From JAGLTZ01 sp964637695 (GTDB lineage: Bacteria > Blakebacterota > Blakebacteria > Blakebacterales > Blakebacteraceae), in the NCBI GenBank assembly GCA_964637695.1, contig CAZWVF010000005.1, positions 14,040 to 78,039 of the forward strand: a stretch of 64,000 nucleotides of DNA, written 5' to 3'. A program made the translations under genes and the position numbers. Shown piece by piece: positions 40,677 through 50,263 of this stretch. Position 1 is the stretch's first letter. Each line of letters starts with the position of its first letter. The notes beneath the pieces are model-generated. The model was not told the origin of the DNA and did no database searches. It saw only the letters and a list, made by a program, of their open reading frames with translations.

Positions 40677-42196
40677 TCTTCTTCCTTTCCGATTTCCTCC
40701 GGTTTTTCTCTCCAGCCACCTTTCCTCAATCCCCGGATTGCATTGCGTTCCCCTGCCGATAAAAAACCGGTCAGCCACAGCAGCAGCGGGAGGAGGGCCA
40801 CAACTGCCACCTTGGCGGCTATCGTGGGCAACAGATCCATTTCGGGCAGCAGGCCCACACCCAGCCAGACCGCAGCAGCGGCCGCGACGATGAGCAGGAG
40901 TCTCTTCCATTCCAGATTGAGGGGAGCGATCGTGGAGGAGATCCCTCCGATCAGGAGCATGTGCCACACGTAGGCGACAACAGTGGCCCACGCCGCGCCC
41001 ATCATCCCAAGGTCTGGAATGAGCAGATAGCAGAGAGTTACATTTACGGCTACGCTGGTGGCTGTAACAAACGGGTAGATGTAGGTGCGGCCCCTCGACA
41101 GGATCCCGGCGTCGGCCACCTGGCTGATTCCATAAGCCAGATAAGCGAAGGCGATCAGGGGAAGGGGGCCGGCCGCAGGCAGCCACTCCGGTCCGGCGAC
41201 CACCGCTATGATCTCAGGCGCCAGCACAGCCAGACCAAGGGCGACAACGCTGCCGATCGCCACGACATAGGTGATCAGACGCCCGTACAGTTTCGATGCG
41301 TCGGGATGGTCGTGCACGGTGAATAGTGTCGGCACCCAGGCGGTTCGCAGAGGTATCACCAGCAGGAAAGAGACGATCATTCCGAAACGGTAGGCCACGT
41401 CGTACTGGCCGGTTAGAGCGAGCCCCAATTCGGGTGTGGGAGAAAGCCTCGTGAGGAGCAGCCTGTCGAGCAGAGCCAGCGCCCACAGAGCCAGTCCGTT
41501 CGGCAGAAGGGGCAGTCCGAATGACATGAGGTTCCGGGCCTTGCCGAATGAAAAGGGTCGCCGGCATCTCGCCTGCAGGAGACCGGCCACTATGGCCAGC
41601 ATGACGACACTTGAAGTGAGGTTGGCGTAGACGATGCCCAGCACACCCAGATTCTCTATCAGGACCAGGTAGACTGCCACACCCACGTATGTGACGAAAT
41701 TGATAACGTTCAGCAGGGTGTAGAGCCAGGGTCGCCCCTCCACGCGCAGAAGGCTCAATGTGACGAAACGGTATGTGGACAGGTATGTAGCCAGCAGAGT
41801 AAGCCGCACGTAGAGCGTGCCCTCAACCGGATCTATTCCACTGCGGAAAAGAGCTGTGGATATGTAGGGAGCGGCCAGCCAGGCGATGGCGAACAGCGCG
41901 AGGGAAATGGTGCCCAGGATGATGACAGCAGTATAGGAAACGGCAGCCTTGCTGCGATTCTGCCTGTAATCTGCGATTACTTTGATAACGGCGGTTGCCA
42001 GTCCGAGGTTGAAGAAGAGATATGCGACCGCCTCTGCGAGATGGAGCAGGCCGTAGGTTCCCATTTCGGTGCCGTTGGCATCCCAGACGCGTGTCAGAAC
42101 GGGGATCAGTAGAAAGGAAAGCGATTTGACCAGCAGGTCGCCAAAACTGTAAACGACGGTCTGCCGGCCGAGAGTTTTCAGAGTATCGCCGATCAC
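40673..42196 (-). CDS. Oligosaccharide flippase, Wzx/MATE-like (first of two)
   Basis: A 507-residue polytopic protein of the polysaccharide flippase superfamily, with about 14 membrane spans. It opens with the amphipathic TLGRQTVVYSFGDLLVKSLSFLLIPVLTR typical of these transporters and has LLRVEGRPWLYTLLNVINF in the fourth helix pair. It would move undecaprenyl-linked oligosaccharide across the inner membrane. A second flippase is at 50242-51744, so the region may make two lipid-linked products. Overlaps both neighbours by 4 bases. Confidence 0.88.
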   Translation of the reverse strand: MIGDTLKTLGRQTVVYSFGDLLVKSLSFLLIPVLTRVWDANGTEMGTYGLLHLAEAVAYLFFNLGLATAVIKVIADYRQNRSKAAVSYTAVIILGTISLALFAIAWLAAPYISTALFRSGIDPVEGTLYVRLTLLATYLSTYRFVTLSLLRVEGRPWLYTLLNVINFVTYVGVAVYLVLIENLGVLGIVYANLTSSVVMLAIVAGLLQARCRRPFSFGKARNLMSFGLPLLPNGLALWALALLDRLLLTRLSPTPELGLALTGQYDVAYRFGMIVSFLLVIPLRTAWVPTLFTVHDHPDASKLYGRLITYVVAIGSVVALGLAVLAPEIIAVVAGPEWLPAAGPLPLIAFAYLAYGISQVADAGILSRGRTYIYPFVTATSVAVNVTLCYLLIPDLGMMGAAWATVVAYVWHMLLIGGISSTIAPLNLEWKRLLLIVAAAAAVWLGVGLLPEMDLLPTIAAKVAVVALLPLLLWLTGFLSAGERNAIRGLRKGGWREKPEEIGKEEE

Positions 42197-44556
42197 GACT
42201 CTGCGGCCGTCTCCCTGCGACGCTGCAGTGCACCGGCCGTCAGACCCGCCAGCAGCAATACCAGTGCACCCAGTGACAGAACGCGACCACTGTGCACGCT
42301 GCGTGGCCGGAAGAAGAGCTCAACGGTATGGATTCCCGAGCCATCTCCTTCACCATTGACCCTGACTGCACGCAGAACGTGATTCACCCTGTGGATTGGA
42401 ACCGGCACTCCATCCACCTCCGCCTGCCAGCCGGCCGGATAGTAAACCTCACTCATAACCAGCAGCACCGGCCCTTCAGCCGTCACCGTATAGCGCAGGT
42501 GATGCACATCCCGTTCCACCAGTTCCACACTCCCTGCTGATGCAGCAGCGGGATCGACGCTTCCTATGTCTTCTGTCGTCAAGGCACGTGCCGAGGTATC
42601 GAACCCCTGAATCAGGGCATCGAGGACCTGCTTATCACTTTCGGTGCGTGACACTTCACCGACCAGCCAGGCGGGACCGAGCGCTCCCGCGTATTCGATT
42701 ACGTTCATCTCCCCATATGAATAAACCGTCGTGAATCCCTCGCGCGCAATTGTATCGCCATAGATCACGTACCTCACATTCAGCATGGCGAACAGGTTTG
42801 GCAGCTGCATCCTGCCGCCGGGCTGCTTTTCAAGAAGCTGCTGGTAATGCTTCAGTTTGGCCGGGCTGTAACCTTCGACATCCTCCAGACCGTAAGACAT
42901 CCAGTAATTGCCCGGCACCGTCAGTCCCAGATTGACCAGCCTGAATGGCCCCTCCTGCTGCGAGAGGAACTGTGCGTGCGGAATCGGGGGGGCCACCTCC
43001 GGCCGGTCGGCTTTCGGAGTAGTTGCAACCAGTCTGGCATTGACGATCCACAGGTCGGCCACCACCAGCAGAGCTACGATTGCCACGGTAATCCTTGAAT
43101 TCAGAAGATTGCGCATGTGGAGATGCAGAAAGAGGGCCGCCAGGGCGGCGCACCCGATCACCCTCAATGCATCGCCCCAGAAGAGAAGATACGCTTCCCA
43201 TGCCGCGGCCGATCCTATCCTGGAAGCCGCAGCGGATGTGTAGACATCTCTGAAGGCCCCTTTGCCGGCAAGTACGATCAGAAAGAGAACACCCAGCGCG
43301 ACGGCCGCCAGACGCGTCACCTTTGTCCACTTCCGGCGCTCCTCCCCTCTCAGGTCGAGCAGTGCCTTGAATCCCAGAGATGCGAGCACGGCTACAACCA
43401 GCAGAAGGAGAATCAGTATCATGGCCGGAACGCGGAACTTGGCAAAGAAGGGGAGCACCTTGTACAGGGGATAGAAGAGAATCGCGAACCACTTTCCGAA
43501 GGAGACAAGAAGGCTGAATATGCCGATGACCAGCAGGACCTGAACCACCTTCTCCCGCCTGCGCACAGCGACAGCCACTGCTGCCAGCAGCAGAGGGACC
43601 AGTCCCATGTAGTAGGGATGGGTGGTGAAGGGCATATATCCCCAGTATGTGCCCCTGCCGAAACCGAACCATGATGGTACCAGGAAGGTGAGGGTCTCCT
43701 TCGGATGTAAGGACCAGCTTGTTGCATAATCGTATGGGACTCCGCCACCGACCGCTCCCCCGCCCCTTATGCTGAACTGGCTGTACTCGTATACCGGCCA
43801 GAGCAGGTATGCTGAAAGAATGAGAGCCAGCAGTCCGATCGCTATCAGCCCTCCAGATCTGATCAGGTGCTCCCGGAGATTTCTCTCCTTTCTGTGCTGG
43901 ATGGCATCGATGATGAAGTAGAGCCCCACCATCAGCAGGCCGTAGTAGGCGATCTGCATGTGCAGGGCCAGCAGCTGAATTCCGATGGCCAGCCCCAGGA
44001 GTGAGGAGATCAGCATATCGGGACGCCTCAGGTACCTGCGGGTCAGCAGCAGTACGAGCGGCAGGTAGGCAATAGTGAAGAGTTTGCCGCCGTGGGCTGC
44101 CGGACCGAGTGTTATCTCCTGAGGGCTGAAGAAAAAGATTAGAGCTCCGAAGACGGAAAGGTAAACATCGAGTTTCAGATCGCGCAGAAGCAGATAGGCA
44201 AAGAGACCTCCCAGAAAATGGTGGAACAGGATATTTGAGGCCGGTGTTCCAAGGAAGAAGAGCTGGTAGAGGGGACGCAGCCATAACACGGGGTAAGCCC
44301 CGGGTGCGAACTGGAGACTTCCGAAACTGGGCATCCCCGAGAAAATGAAAGGATTCCACAACGGGAATAATCCCCGCCCCATCACCCGGCGCCCCCACTG
44401 TTCGAAAGTCGCTGCGGGTATACTGTCGCCTGAGGCTGTAAAAACCTCCCCTCCCACAACCAGTTCCCGGAAGAAAACAAATATAAGCAGATAGATAATC
44501 GCGGCAGCCGCTATCCCCTCCAGCCAGAGGTTTAGAGTGTGTTTCGAATCGCTCAT
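42193..44556 (-). CDS. YfhO-family large membrane protein
   Basis: A 787-residue protein of the YfhO family (GT-C-like fold). About 12 membrane spans occupy residues 15-500; the rest is a soluble domain with two hydrophobic terminal spans (VLSLGALVLLLAGLTAGAL). A first-loop signature is visible: GDSIPAATFEQWGRRV and GLFPLWNPFIFSGMPSFGSLQF, and HFQ-like acidic residues follow. YfhO proteins are thought to transfer sugars from polyprenyl carriers to extracytoplasmic acceptors; B. subtilis YfhO glycosylates lipoteichoic acid. The DPM1-like gene of the same operon could supply the donor. Confidence 0.85.
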   Translation of the reverse strand: MSDSKHTLNLWLEGIAAAAIIYLLIFVFFRELVVGGEVFTASGDSIPAATFEQWGRRVMGRGLFPLWNPFIFSGMPSFGSLQFAPGAYPVLWLRPLYQLFFLGTPASNILFHHFLGGLFAYLLLRDLKLDVYLSVFGALIFFFSPQEITLGPAAHGGKLFTIAYLPLVLLLTRRYLRRPDMLISSLLGLAIGIQLLALHMQIAYYGLLMVGLYFIIDAIQHRKERNLREHLIRSGGLIAIGLLALILSAYLLWPVYEYSQFSIRGGGAVGGGVPYDYATSWSLHPKETLTFLVPSWFGFGRGTYWGYMPFTTHPYYMGLVPLLLAAVAVAVRRREKVVQVLLVIGIFSLLVSFGKWFAILFYPLYKVLPFFAKFRVPAMILILLLLVVAVLASLGFKALLDLRGEERRKWTKVTRLAAVALGVLFLIVLAGKGAFRDVYTSAAASRIGSAAAWEAYLLFWGDALRVIGCAALAALFLHLHMRNLLNSRITVAIVALLVVADLWIVNARLVATTPKADRPEVAPPIPHAQFLSQQEGPFRLVNLGLTVPGNYWMSYGLEDVEGYSPAKLKHYQQLLEKQPGGRMQLPNLFAMLNVRYVIYGDTIAREGFTTVYSYGEMNVIEYAGALGPAWLVGEVSRTESDKQVLDALIQGFDTSARALTTEDIGSVDPAAASAGSVELVERDVHHLRYTVTAEGPVLLVMSEVYYPAGWQAEVDGVPVPIHRVNHVLRAVRVNGEGDGSGIHTVELFFRPRSVHSGRVLSLGALVLLLAGLTAGALQRRRETAAES

Positions 44557-45527
44557 GAAGTATCAGTCCTCTCCTGAAGCGGCGGAAGCATGCCAGATCC
44601 TCTTTTCCATCCACGCACAAGCGCAACCGCCACCTTCCAGATCGCCCTGAAGGGCAGGTATCCAGAAAGTACCTTCCATTTCGCTGCACCAAGATAGGAG
44701 AGTGCCATGACGGGCCAGCCGAGCGGACGGTGAAGCCTGAAAATCAGGCTCATACTAAAAGCCCGGCCTGCTTCCATACCGATTTGATCCTCTTCCCGCC
44801 AGCCTCCAGTCTGTACGGCCAGGTGATCGACAACCGCATCGGCACAATACCACACCCTGGCTCCCATCCTGCGGAGCCTTTCGCTGAACTCGACATCTTC
44901 GTACATCGAGGGTTCGCTGAACCTGCTGTCGAATCCCCCTGACTCCATTGCGAGTTCCCTGCGCAGGGCCATATTCCCGCTGGGAGCAAGATGTGATATG
45001 CCCGAGCGATCTGTGTTGTAATTGCGTCGGGTGTGTCCGGTCCACGTTATGTAGGCACCGCTGATTTCAGGAGCATTGGTTGTTATATCAGGTTTCTCAT
45101 ATAACCGTCCTGCAACCAGATCCGCTCGATCTTCCACAAGCGGTTTCAGAATCGCTTCCAGCCACCCGGGACGGGGAACGGCATCGTCGTCCAGGATAAC
45201 CACATAGGGCACAGATGCCTCGACGAAACCACTGTTCCTGGCCTTCGAACGATTCGGTGTCTGCTGTTCGATGATGAGTAGAGGTACTTTGGAGAGTTTT
45301 TCTCTTTCATTTTCGACACTCATCACCTGAAGAACTGCGACCGTGGCTTCCCGGCAGCTCTGCTCCCCCTGTGCAATCACAATACACACATCATCCTCAC
45401 CAAGCTGTTCCAGAACAGCTTCAGTCGTTCTGGCCACTACATCGGAGCGGCCGAGCGTTGGAATAATCACAGCTGCACCGTCTCGACCGGTTTTCTTTCC
45501 CTTATCTCCGCTACCGTCTAATGCCAT
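44553..45527 (-). CDS. Family 2 glycosyltransferase, first gene of the minus operon
   Basis: A 324-residue GT-A enzyme. Visible: AAVIIPTLGRSDVVARTTEAVL, VIAQGEQSC, NRSKARNSGFVEA, the DxD motif ILDDDAVPRPGWLEAIL and the acceptor-side GGFDSRFSEPSMYEDVEFSERLRRMG. A C-terminal hydrophobic segment (LGWPVMALSYLGAAKW) may anchor it to the membrane. ATG at 45527 is preferred to the GTG two codons earlier. It is divergent from the methyltransferase at 45643 across a 115-base gap that must hold promoters for both operons; I could not pick them confidently. Confidence 0.87.
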   Translation of the reverse strand: MALDGSGDKGKKTGRDGAAVIIPTLGRSDVVARTTEAVLEQLGEDDVCIVIAQGEQSCREATVAVLQVMSVENEREKLSKVPLLIIEQQTPNRSKARNSGFVEASVPYVVILDDDAVPRPGWLEAILKPLVEDRADLVAGRLYEKPDITTNAPEISGAYITWTGHTRRNYNTDRSGISHLAPSGNMALRRELAMESGGFDSRFSEPSMYEDVEFSERLRRMGARVWYCADAVVDHLAVQTGGWREEDQIGMEAGRAFSMSLIFRLHRPLGWPVMALSYLGAAKWKVLSGYLPFRAIWKVAVALVRGWKRGSGMLPPLQERTDTS

Positions 45528-45642
45528 GGTCACTTTTCACACTGTCAGGCACGCGGATAATGATGGATACTGTGTCGTGGATGTAATCATATCTAACAAG
45601 TATGTGTCGGCAGCCACCTGTTGGCCAGTATGAGGTGCACCT

Positions 45643-46356
45643 GTGATCAACTGGCAGAAATACTGGGATAGTCATCCTCAATACGTGGATGAAGCGGATT
45701 ATCTGAGGCAGGTGGGTAAAACTGTCCACGGAGTGCCGATATCCGATTCCCAGTTCGAGCAGATAATAGCCGAGATTTCGGGGAGACTGGAACTTGAGTC
45801 TGATGACAGGGTTCTCGACCTCTGCTGCGGCAACGGTCTCATTACACATGAGATTTCTAAAAGGTGTCGTGAAATAATCGGCGTAGACTTCTCTCTCCCA
45901 CTTATCACAATAGCACGGAAACACCACCAACCGGCAAATGTAAGATACATCCACCGCTCAATTCTGGCTCTCTCTCCTGACATTTTCGAGGATCAGCAAC
46001 CATTCTCCAAAGTATACATGTACGAGGCCCTGCAGCACTTCAGGAAGAGGGAGCTGGTCCCGATATTAAAGACGATATCACAATTGACGGATGATGCTCA
46101 GGTCGTGCTGGGGAGCATTCCGGACAGAGACAGGATCTGGTCATTCTACAATACGGTAAGTCTCAGGCGTGATTTCTTATGGCGCAGGCTTCGTGGTCGG
46201 GAGGCGATCGGAACGTGGTGGCAGCGTGACTTTATAGAGAAGATTGCTGGTGGAACAGGCTATCAGTGCGAGTTCTTTAATCATGATAACACTCTGCATA
46301 CATCTCATTACCGTTTCGATGTGCGGCTCAGGCGGTCACCCGGTGGTGCCATGTGA
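45643..46356 (+). CDS. Class I SAM-dependent methyltransferase
   Basis: A 237-residue methyltransferase. Motif I is VLDLCCGNGLITHEIS (about residues 57-72), followed by IIGVDFSLPLITIARK and the FSKVYMYEALQHFRKRELVPIL motif II region. The C-terminal part (GTWWQRDFIEKIAGGTGY) is less typical. The start is GTG at 45643 with GAGGTG ahead. It heads the plus-strand glycan operon, so a sugar or lipid-linked glycan is the likely methyl acceptor. Confidence 0.82.
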   Translation: MINWQKYWDSHPQYVDEADYLRQVGKTVHGVPISDSQFEQIIAEISGRLELESDDRVLDLCCGNGLITHEISKRCREIIGVDFSLPLITIARKHHQPANVRYIHRSILALSPDIFEDQQPFSKVYMYEALQHFRKRELVPILKTISQLTDDAQVVLGSIPDRDRIWSFYNTVSLRRDFLWRRLRGREAIGTWWQRDFIEKIAGGTGYQCEFFNHDNTLHTSHYRFDVRLRRSPGGAM

Positions 46357-46373
46357 ACCGTTGAAAGATCCAG

Positions 46374-47183
46374 ATGTTCGATAGGTTGATAATTATCACA
46401 GGAATGCCCCGATCCGGGACCAGCTGGCTCAGCCAGATCATCGACAGCAGTCCACAGGTACGGTTCCGGCTCTCTCCCCTCTTTTCATATGCATTCAAGA
46501 ATGCGGTCGATGAAAAATCGAGCAGAGAGGAATACCTGCAGGTTTTCCAGGAGGCCTACCTCTCTGACAACGAGTTCATGGATCAGTCGAACAGGCGCAG
46601 GACCGGTCAGTACCCTCAATTCGACCTGAAAGATGAGGACCCGGAATATCTGGCCGTCAAGATGACACGTTTCCACAACCTGCTGACCCGTATGTTTGAA
46701 TTATTTGAAGAGATACAGATGGTCTCGATCGTCAGGCATCCCTGCGGGGCGATCCACTCGTGGCTCTCGACACCGGGCGAGTTCCCGCAAGATGCCGATC
46801 CCGGAAAGGAGTGGAGGAGCGGAGCATGCCGCAAGACAGGCCCGGAGGAATTCTGGGGATTCGAGGACTGGAAAAGGGTGACCCGCCTCCATATGGCGCT
46901 GGAAAGAGAGCATCCCGACCGTTTCACGATCGTACAGTATGAAACCGTGATCGAGCAGGTGGAGACAGAAGCGAAAAGGTTGTTCGAATTCTTCGGCCTG
47001 GAGTATACAGAACAGACAGAATACTTCCTTGGAGCCAGTCACAGCAGGCACGATGACAATCCATATGCGGTATTCAAGGATCCCTGCGTCAAGGACCGCT
47101 GGAAGAGTGAACTCGACCCGAAAATACAGAAGGAGATCATCGAGGAGATCGCCGGCACCGATCTATCGATATTCCTGAAATGA
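46374..47183 (+). CDS. Sulfotransferase family protein (first of two)
   Basis: A 269-residue PAPS-dependent sulfotransferase fold. The 5'-phosphosulfate-binding loop is ITGMPRSGTSWLSQIID at residues 8-24, and the 3'-phosphate loop is VSIVRHPCGAIHSWLS near residue 120. The C-terminal FTIVQYETVIEQVETEAKRLFEFFGLEY is the usual dimer/PAPS helix region. It would sulfate a carbohydrate or lipid hydroxyl. With the second sulfotransferase at 51789 it suggests a sulfated surface glycan. It overlaps the WbqC gene by 4 bases. Confidence 0.85.
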   Translation: MFDRLIIITGMPRSGTSWLSQIIDSSPQVRFRLSPLFSYAFKNAVDEKSSREEYLQVFQEAYLSDNEFMDQSNRRRTGQYPQFDLKDEDPEYLAVKMTRFHNLLTRMFELFEEIQMVSIVRHPCGAIHSWLSTPGEFPQDADPGKEWRSGACRKTGPEEFWGFEDWKRVTRLHMALEREHPDRFTIVQYETVIEQVETEAKRLFEFFGLEYTEQTEYFLGASHSRHDDNPYAVFKDPCVKDRWKSELDPKIQKEIIEEIAGTDLSIFLK

Positions 47184-47878
47184 TACTGGGTATCATGCAG
47201 CCGTATTTCTTCCCCTACCTGGGGTATTTCGATCTGATCAATGCTTCAGACAGATGGATAGTATTCGATACGGCCCAGTACATCCGTCACGGCTGGATCA
47301 ACCGCAATCGCATCCTCCACCCCAACGAGGGTTGGCAGTACGTGATCGTTCCCCTCCAGAAGCACTCGAGGGAGACTGCAATCAGGGATGTCATGATTTC
47401 AGCATCGCCTGGCTGGAAGGATAAGATAACCGGTCAGCTTATGCACTATCGGAAGAAGGCGCCCTTCTTCGACCAGACCCTCTTTTTCATCAGGGAATGC
47501 CTGTCGGTGGAAGAGAGATCGATCTCGAGGCTCAATTCCGAGATCCTGTCAAAGGTCTGCAGTCTTCTGGAGATATCCTTTGACTACGAGTACCTTTCCG
47601 ATATTGAGATCGAGCTGGATGCGGTTGAGGAGCCTGGTGACTGGGCGTTGCGCATCTCGGAGGCACTTAAAGCTGAGGAATATGTTAATCCGCCGGGAGC
47701 TGATTTCTTTTATGAACGGAAATTTGCCGAAAGCGGTATCAAGCTTTCGATCAGAAGCCTTCCATCACTCCGGTACAGCTGTGATGGTTATGAGTTCGTG
47801 CCCGATCTCTCTATAATCGATCTGCTGATGTGGAATGAACCTGCAGTGATAAAAGAACATCTTGACCGGAATCTGTGA
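47180..47878 (+). CDS. WbqC family protein
   Basis: A 232-residue member of the WbqC (PF08889) family. It opens with the hallmark LGIMQPYFFPYLGYFDLINASDRWIVFDTAQYIRHGWINRNRIL and continues with WQYVIVPLQKHSRETAIRDV. WbqC proteins occur in O-antigen clusters and are suggested to help amino-sugar acylation or amino acid transfer; the reaction is not settled. It sits directly before a DegT aminotransferase, the usual partner, so both may act on the same amino sugar. Confidence 0.9.
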   Translation: MILGIMQPYFFPYLGYFDLINASDRWIVFDTAQYIRHGWINRNRILHPNEGWQYVIVPLQKHSRETAIRDVMISASPGWKDKITGQLMHYRKKAPFFDQTLFFIRECLSVEERSISRLNSEILSKVCSLLEISFDYEYLSDIEIELDAVEEPGDWALRISEALKAEEYVNPPGADFFYERKFAESGIKLSIRSLPSLRYSCDGYEFVPDLSIIDLLMWNEPAVIKEHLDRNL

Positions 47879-47885
47879 GAAGCCT

Positions 47886-49094
47886 GTGAAAGAAAAAAAG
47901 AAATCGGCTGATCTGGCGCTCTTCGGCGGAGGACCAGCATTCGAGGATAAGGTCCACGTAGGCAGACCGAATATCGGTGATCGTGAAAAACTCCTCGACA
48001 CGATAGGTGACGTTATCGACAGGTACTGGCTTACAAATCACGGCCCGAACGTGAGAGAGTTCGAGAACCGGATTGCCGAGATGACCGGTGTCGACCACTG
48101 CATTGCGATGAACAACGGTACTCAGGCACTCGAGATCACCATCAGAACGGCAGGTCTCTCAGGGGAGGTGATCGTCCCCTCATTTACATTTATCGCAACC
48201 GCCCACGCACTCCAGTGGCAGCATATAACACCCCTCTTCTGCGATATCGATCCCGGAACTCACAATATCGATCCCGACAAGGTGGAGCAGATGATAACCC
48301 CGCAGACCACCGGAATTATCGGAGTTCACCTGTGGGGACGGCCCTGCGCCGTTGAAGCCCTGGAAGAGATTGCAGAAAGACACGAACTCAAACTGATATT
48401 CGATGCCGCACACGCATTCGGCTGCTCACACGGCGGACGAATGATAGGCAACTTCGGCAGGGCCGAGATCTTCAGTTTCCACGCCACCAAATTTTTCAAC
48501 ACTTTCGAAGGCGGTGCCGTCGTTACGAATGATGCCGGCCTGGCCGGGGAGATCCGCCTGGCCCGCAACTTTGGTTTTGCAGGGTACGACAACGTCATCA
48601 GGCTGGGTATCAATGCCAAGATGAACGAGGTATCTGCCGCGATGGGGCTCGTCGGGCTGGAAAGTGTGGACGAATTTATAGGGACCAATCATCAGAACTA
48701 CCTCCACTATCAACAGGAACTGAAGGAAATTCCGTGGCTCAGCCTGGTTACCTACGATGAAAGCGAGAAGTGCAACTATCAATATATCGTCATTGAAATA
48801 GACAGCCCGCAGTCGCACATCGGTCGCGATCTGTTGATTGATATACTGCACGCTGAAAATGTTCTCGCACGCCGTTACTTTTACCCCGGATGTCATCGGA
48901 TGGAACCATACCGCTCCTCGTACAGCGGGCCGGCTCTTCCGGCAACCGAGAAGCTGTCCGAAAGCGTCATCTCTCTGCCAAATGGCAGTTCGGTTGATCG
49001 AAACGACATCAGCCTGATCTGCAATATCATCAGATTTGCGATAGAAAACGGACCGGAGGTTACGGAAGTGCACGAAAGCGCGGACCGCAGCTGA
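47886..49094 (+). CDS. DegT/DnrJ/EryC1-family PLP aminotransferase
   Basis: A 402-residue PLP enzyme that converts a nucleotide-linked keto sugar to an amino sugar. Visible: FENRIAEMTGVDHCIAMNNGTQALEI, VIVPSFTFIATAHALQW, IIGVHLWGRPCAVEALEEIA, IFDAAHAFGC and the Schiff-base lysine K202 in FHATKFFNTFEGGAVV. A GTG at 47886 is taken as start, 7 bases after the WbqC stop; a TTG eight codons earlier (47862) is an alternative that would overlap WbqC. A truncated relative remains at 36360-36533. Confidence 0.92.
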   Translation: MKEKKKSADLALFGGGPAFEDKVHVGRPNIGDREKLLDTIGDVIDRYWLTNHGPNVREFENRIAEMTGVDHCIAMNNGTQALEITIRTAGLSGEVIVPSFTFIATAHALQWQHITPLFCDIDPGTHNIDPDKVEQMITPQTTGIIGVHLWGRPCAVEALEEIAERHELKLIFDAAHAFGCSHGGRMIGNFGRAEIFSFHATKFFNTFEGGAVVTNDAGLAGEIRLARNFGFAGYDNVIRLGINAKMNEVSAAMGLVGLESVDEFIGTNHQNYLHYQQELKEIPWLSLVTYDESEKCNYQYIVIEIDSPQSHIGRDLLIDILHAENVLARRYFYPGCHRMEPYRSSYSGPALPATEKLSESVISLPNGSSVDRNDISLICNIIRFAIENGPEVTEVHESADRS

Positions 49095-49108
49095 GCCGGG
49101 AGACGAAG

Positions 49109-50263
49109 TTGACCGCAGAATCCTCACCCGGCATAAGCGTAATCATCTACTGCTACAATCATGAGAAATACCTTGAAGAGTGTATCGACAGCATACTTGC
49201 CCAAACCCTTCAACCACTTGAAATCATCATCTGCGACGACCATTCGACTGATTCCAGCTTCCAGATCATAGAAGCATACGGCAGAAAGCATCCCGGCCTG
49301 ATCAGACCGCACAGGCATGATCAGAATATGGGAATGCACTTCAACGCCAATTACGGTCTTCGACAGGCCAGCGGGAATTTGATCTCGAGCCTCGGAGGTG
49401 ACGACAGGTGGCTTCCAGGCAAACTTGAAGCCGAATTCAAGGTTCTCCGGGATTCCACCGGGGCGACGATTGCCTATTCCAATGTCTACACTATAGATGC
49501 AGAGGGAAAGCGCACCGGTATCTGGTACGACGGCAAAGGTCCGATTCCACCGAGCGGCGATGTCTTCACTGAAGTATTCTCGAGGCGTTTTTTCACGGTC
49601 CCCGATAACGTCTTCCGGAACCAGCTGATGTACCGGTCCCTGCTCGAGGAGACCGGATACTACGACGAATCGATTCCGATCCATCTTGACTGGGATTTCA
49701 AAATCAGGCTCGCTGCCAGGCACAAAGTAGTCTACTCCGGCGAAGCGATGGTGGAATACCGCATACATGACGAAGGTGTGCACGGTTCTCCCCCCGCGGT
49801 ACACCTGGAATCGATGAGTGCCGTATATGAGAAGAACCTGCCCCTGCTCGAGGAGCGATCTATCGAGGAATCGATCCGAATAAGATGCAATATGGAGAGC
49901 CGGCTGGCCCTGGTGGCCAGCCTGGTTAAGGATGGAAAGAAAACAACACGATACACCGCAGATGCTGTATACATGAGCAACCGCTCCCTGCTTGAACAGC
50001 TCTCTGACGATGACCGGGAGGATCTGGAGAGGGAACTGGCCAGCGAACTCGTCTCGCTGGCTCTGCTGTCGGCCGGGAAGATGCTGTTCAGAGGGAAAAT
50101 TCGCACTGCTTTCACGTATCTTCCGGAACTGTTGAGGCACGCCCCCCGTCATCTGAATCCGGGATTTATCGTTTCCATTGTTCTGCCGCGCTGGATCTCT
50201 GCTCCAGCGAAAACCGTCTTCCGCCCGCTCCGCAGGGCTCTGTGGAAGCCTGGAGGGATGTAG
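49109..50263 (+). CDS. Family 2 glycosyltransferase
   Basis: A 384-residue GT-A enzyme. Visible: ISVIIYCYNHEKYLEECIDSIL, IIICDDHSTDSSFQII, NMGMHFNANYGLRQASG, the DxD-like LGGDDRWLPGKLEAEF, and TGYYDESIPIHLDWDFKIRLA. The C-terminal 120 residues are helical and of unknown role. The start is TTG at 49109 with GGGAG seven bases ahead; no ATG fits. It overlaps the following flippase by 22 bases. Confidence 0.87.
   Translation: MTAESSPGISVIIYCYNHEKYLEECIDSILAQTLQPLEIIICDDHSTDSSFQIIEAYGRKHPGLIRPHRHDQNMGMHFNANYGLRQASGNLISSLGGDDRWLPGKLEAEFKVLRDSTGATIAYSNVYTIDAEGKRTGIWYDGKGPIPPSGDVFTEVFSRRFFTVPDNVFRNQLMYRSLLEETGYYDESIPIHLDWDFKIRLAARHKVVYSGEAMVEYRIHDEGVHGSPPAVHLESMSAVYEKNLPLLEERSIEESIRIRCNMESRLALVASLVKDGKKTTRYTADAVYMSNRSLLEQLSDDDREDLERELASELVSLALLSAGKMLFRGKIRTAFTYLPELLRHAPRHLNPGFIVSIVLPRWISAPAKTVFRPLRRALWKPGGM

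Noticed and set aside
42830..44692. A 620-codon minus-strand frame overlapping the YfhO-family gene in another phase
   Set aside because: Composition is arginine-, serine- and glycine-rich with no membrane pattern, while the alternative frame gives a complete YfhO protein with spans.
49124..50152. A 342-codon minus-strand frame over the glycosyltransferase at 49109
   Set aside because: Antisense to a gene with all family 2 motifs; no independent support.
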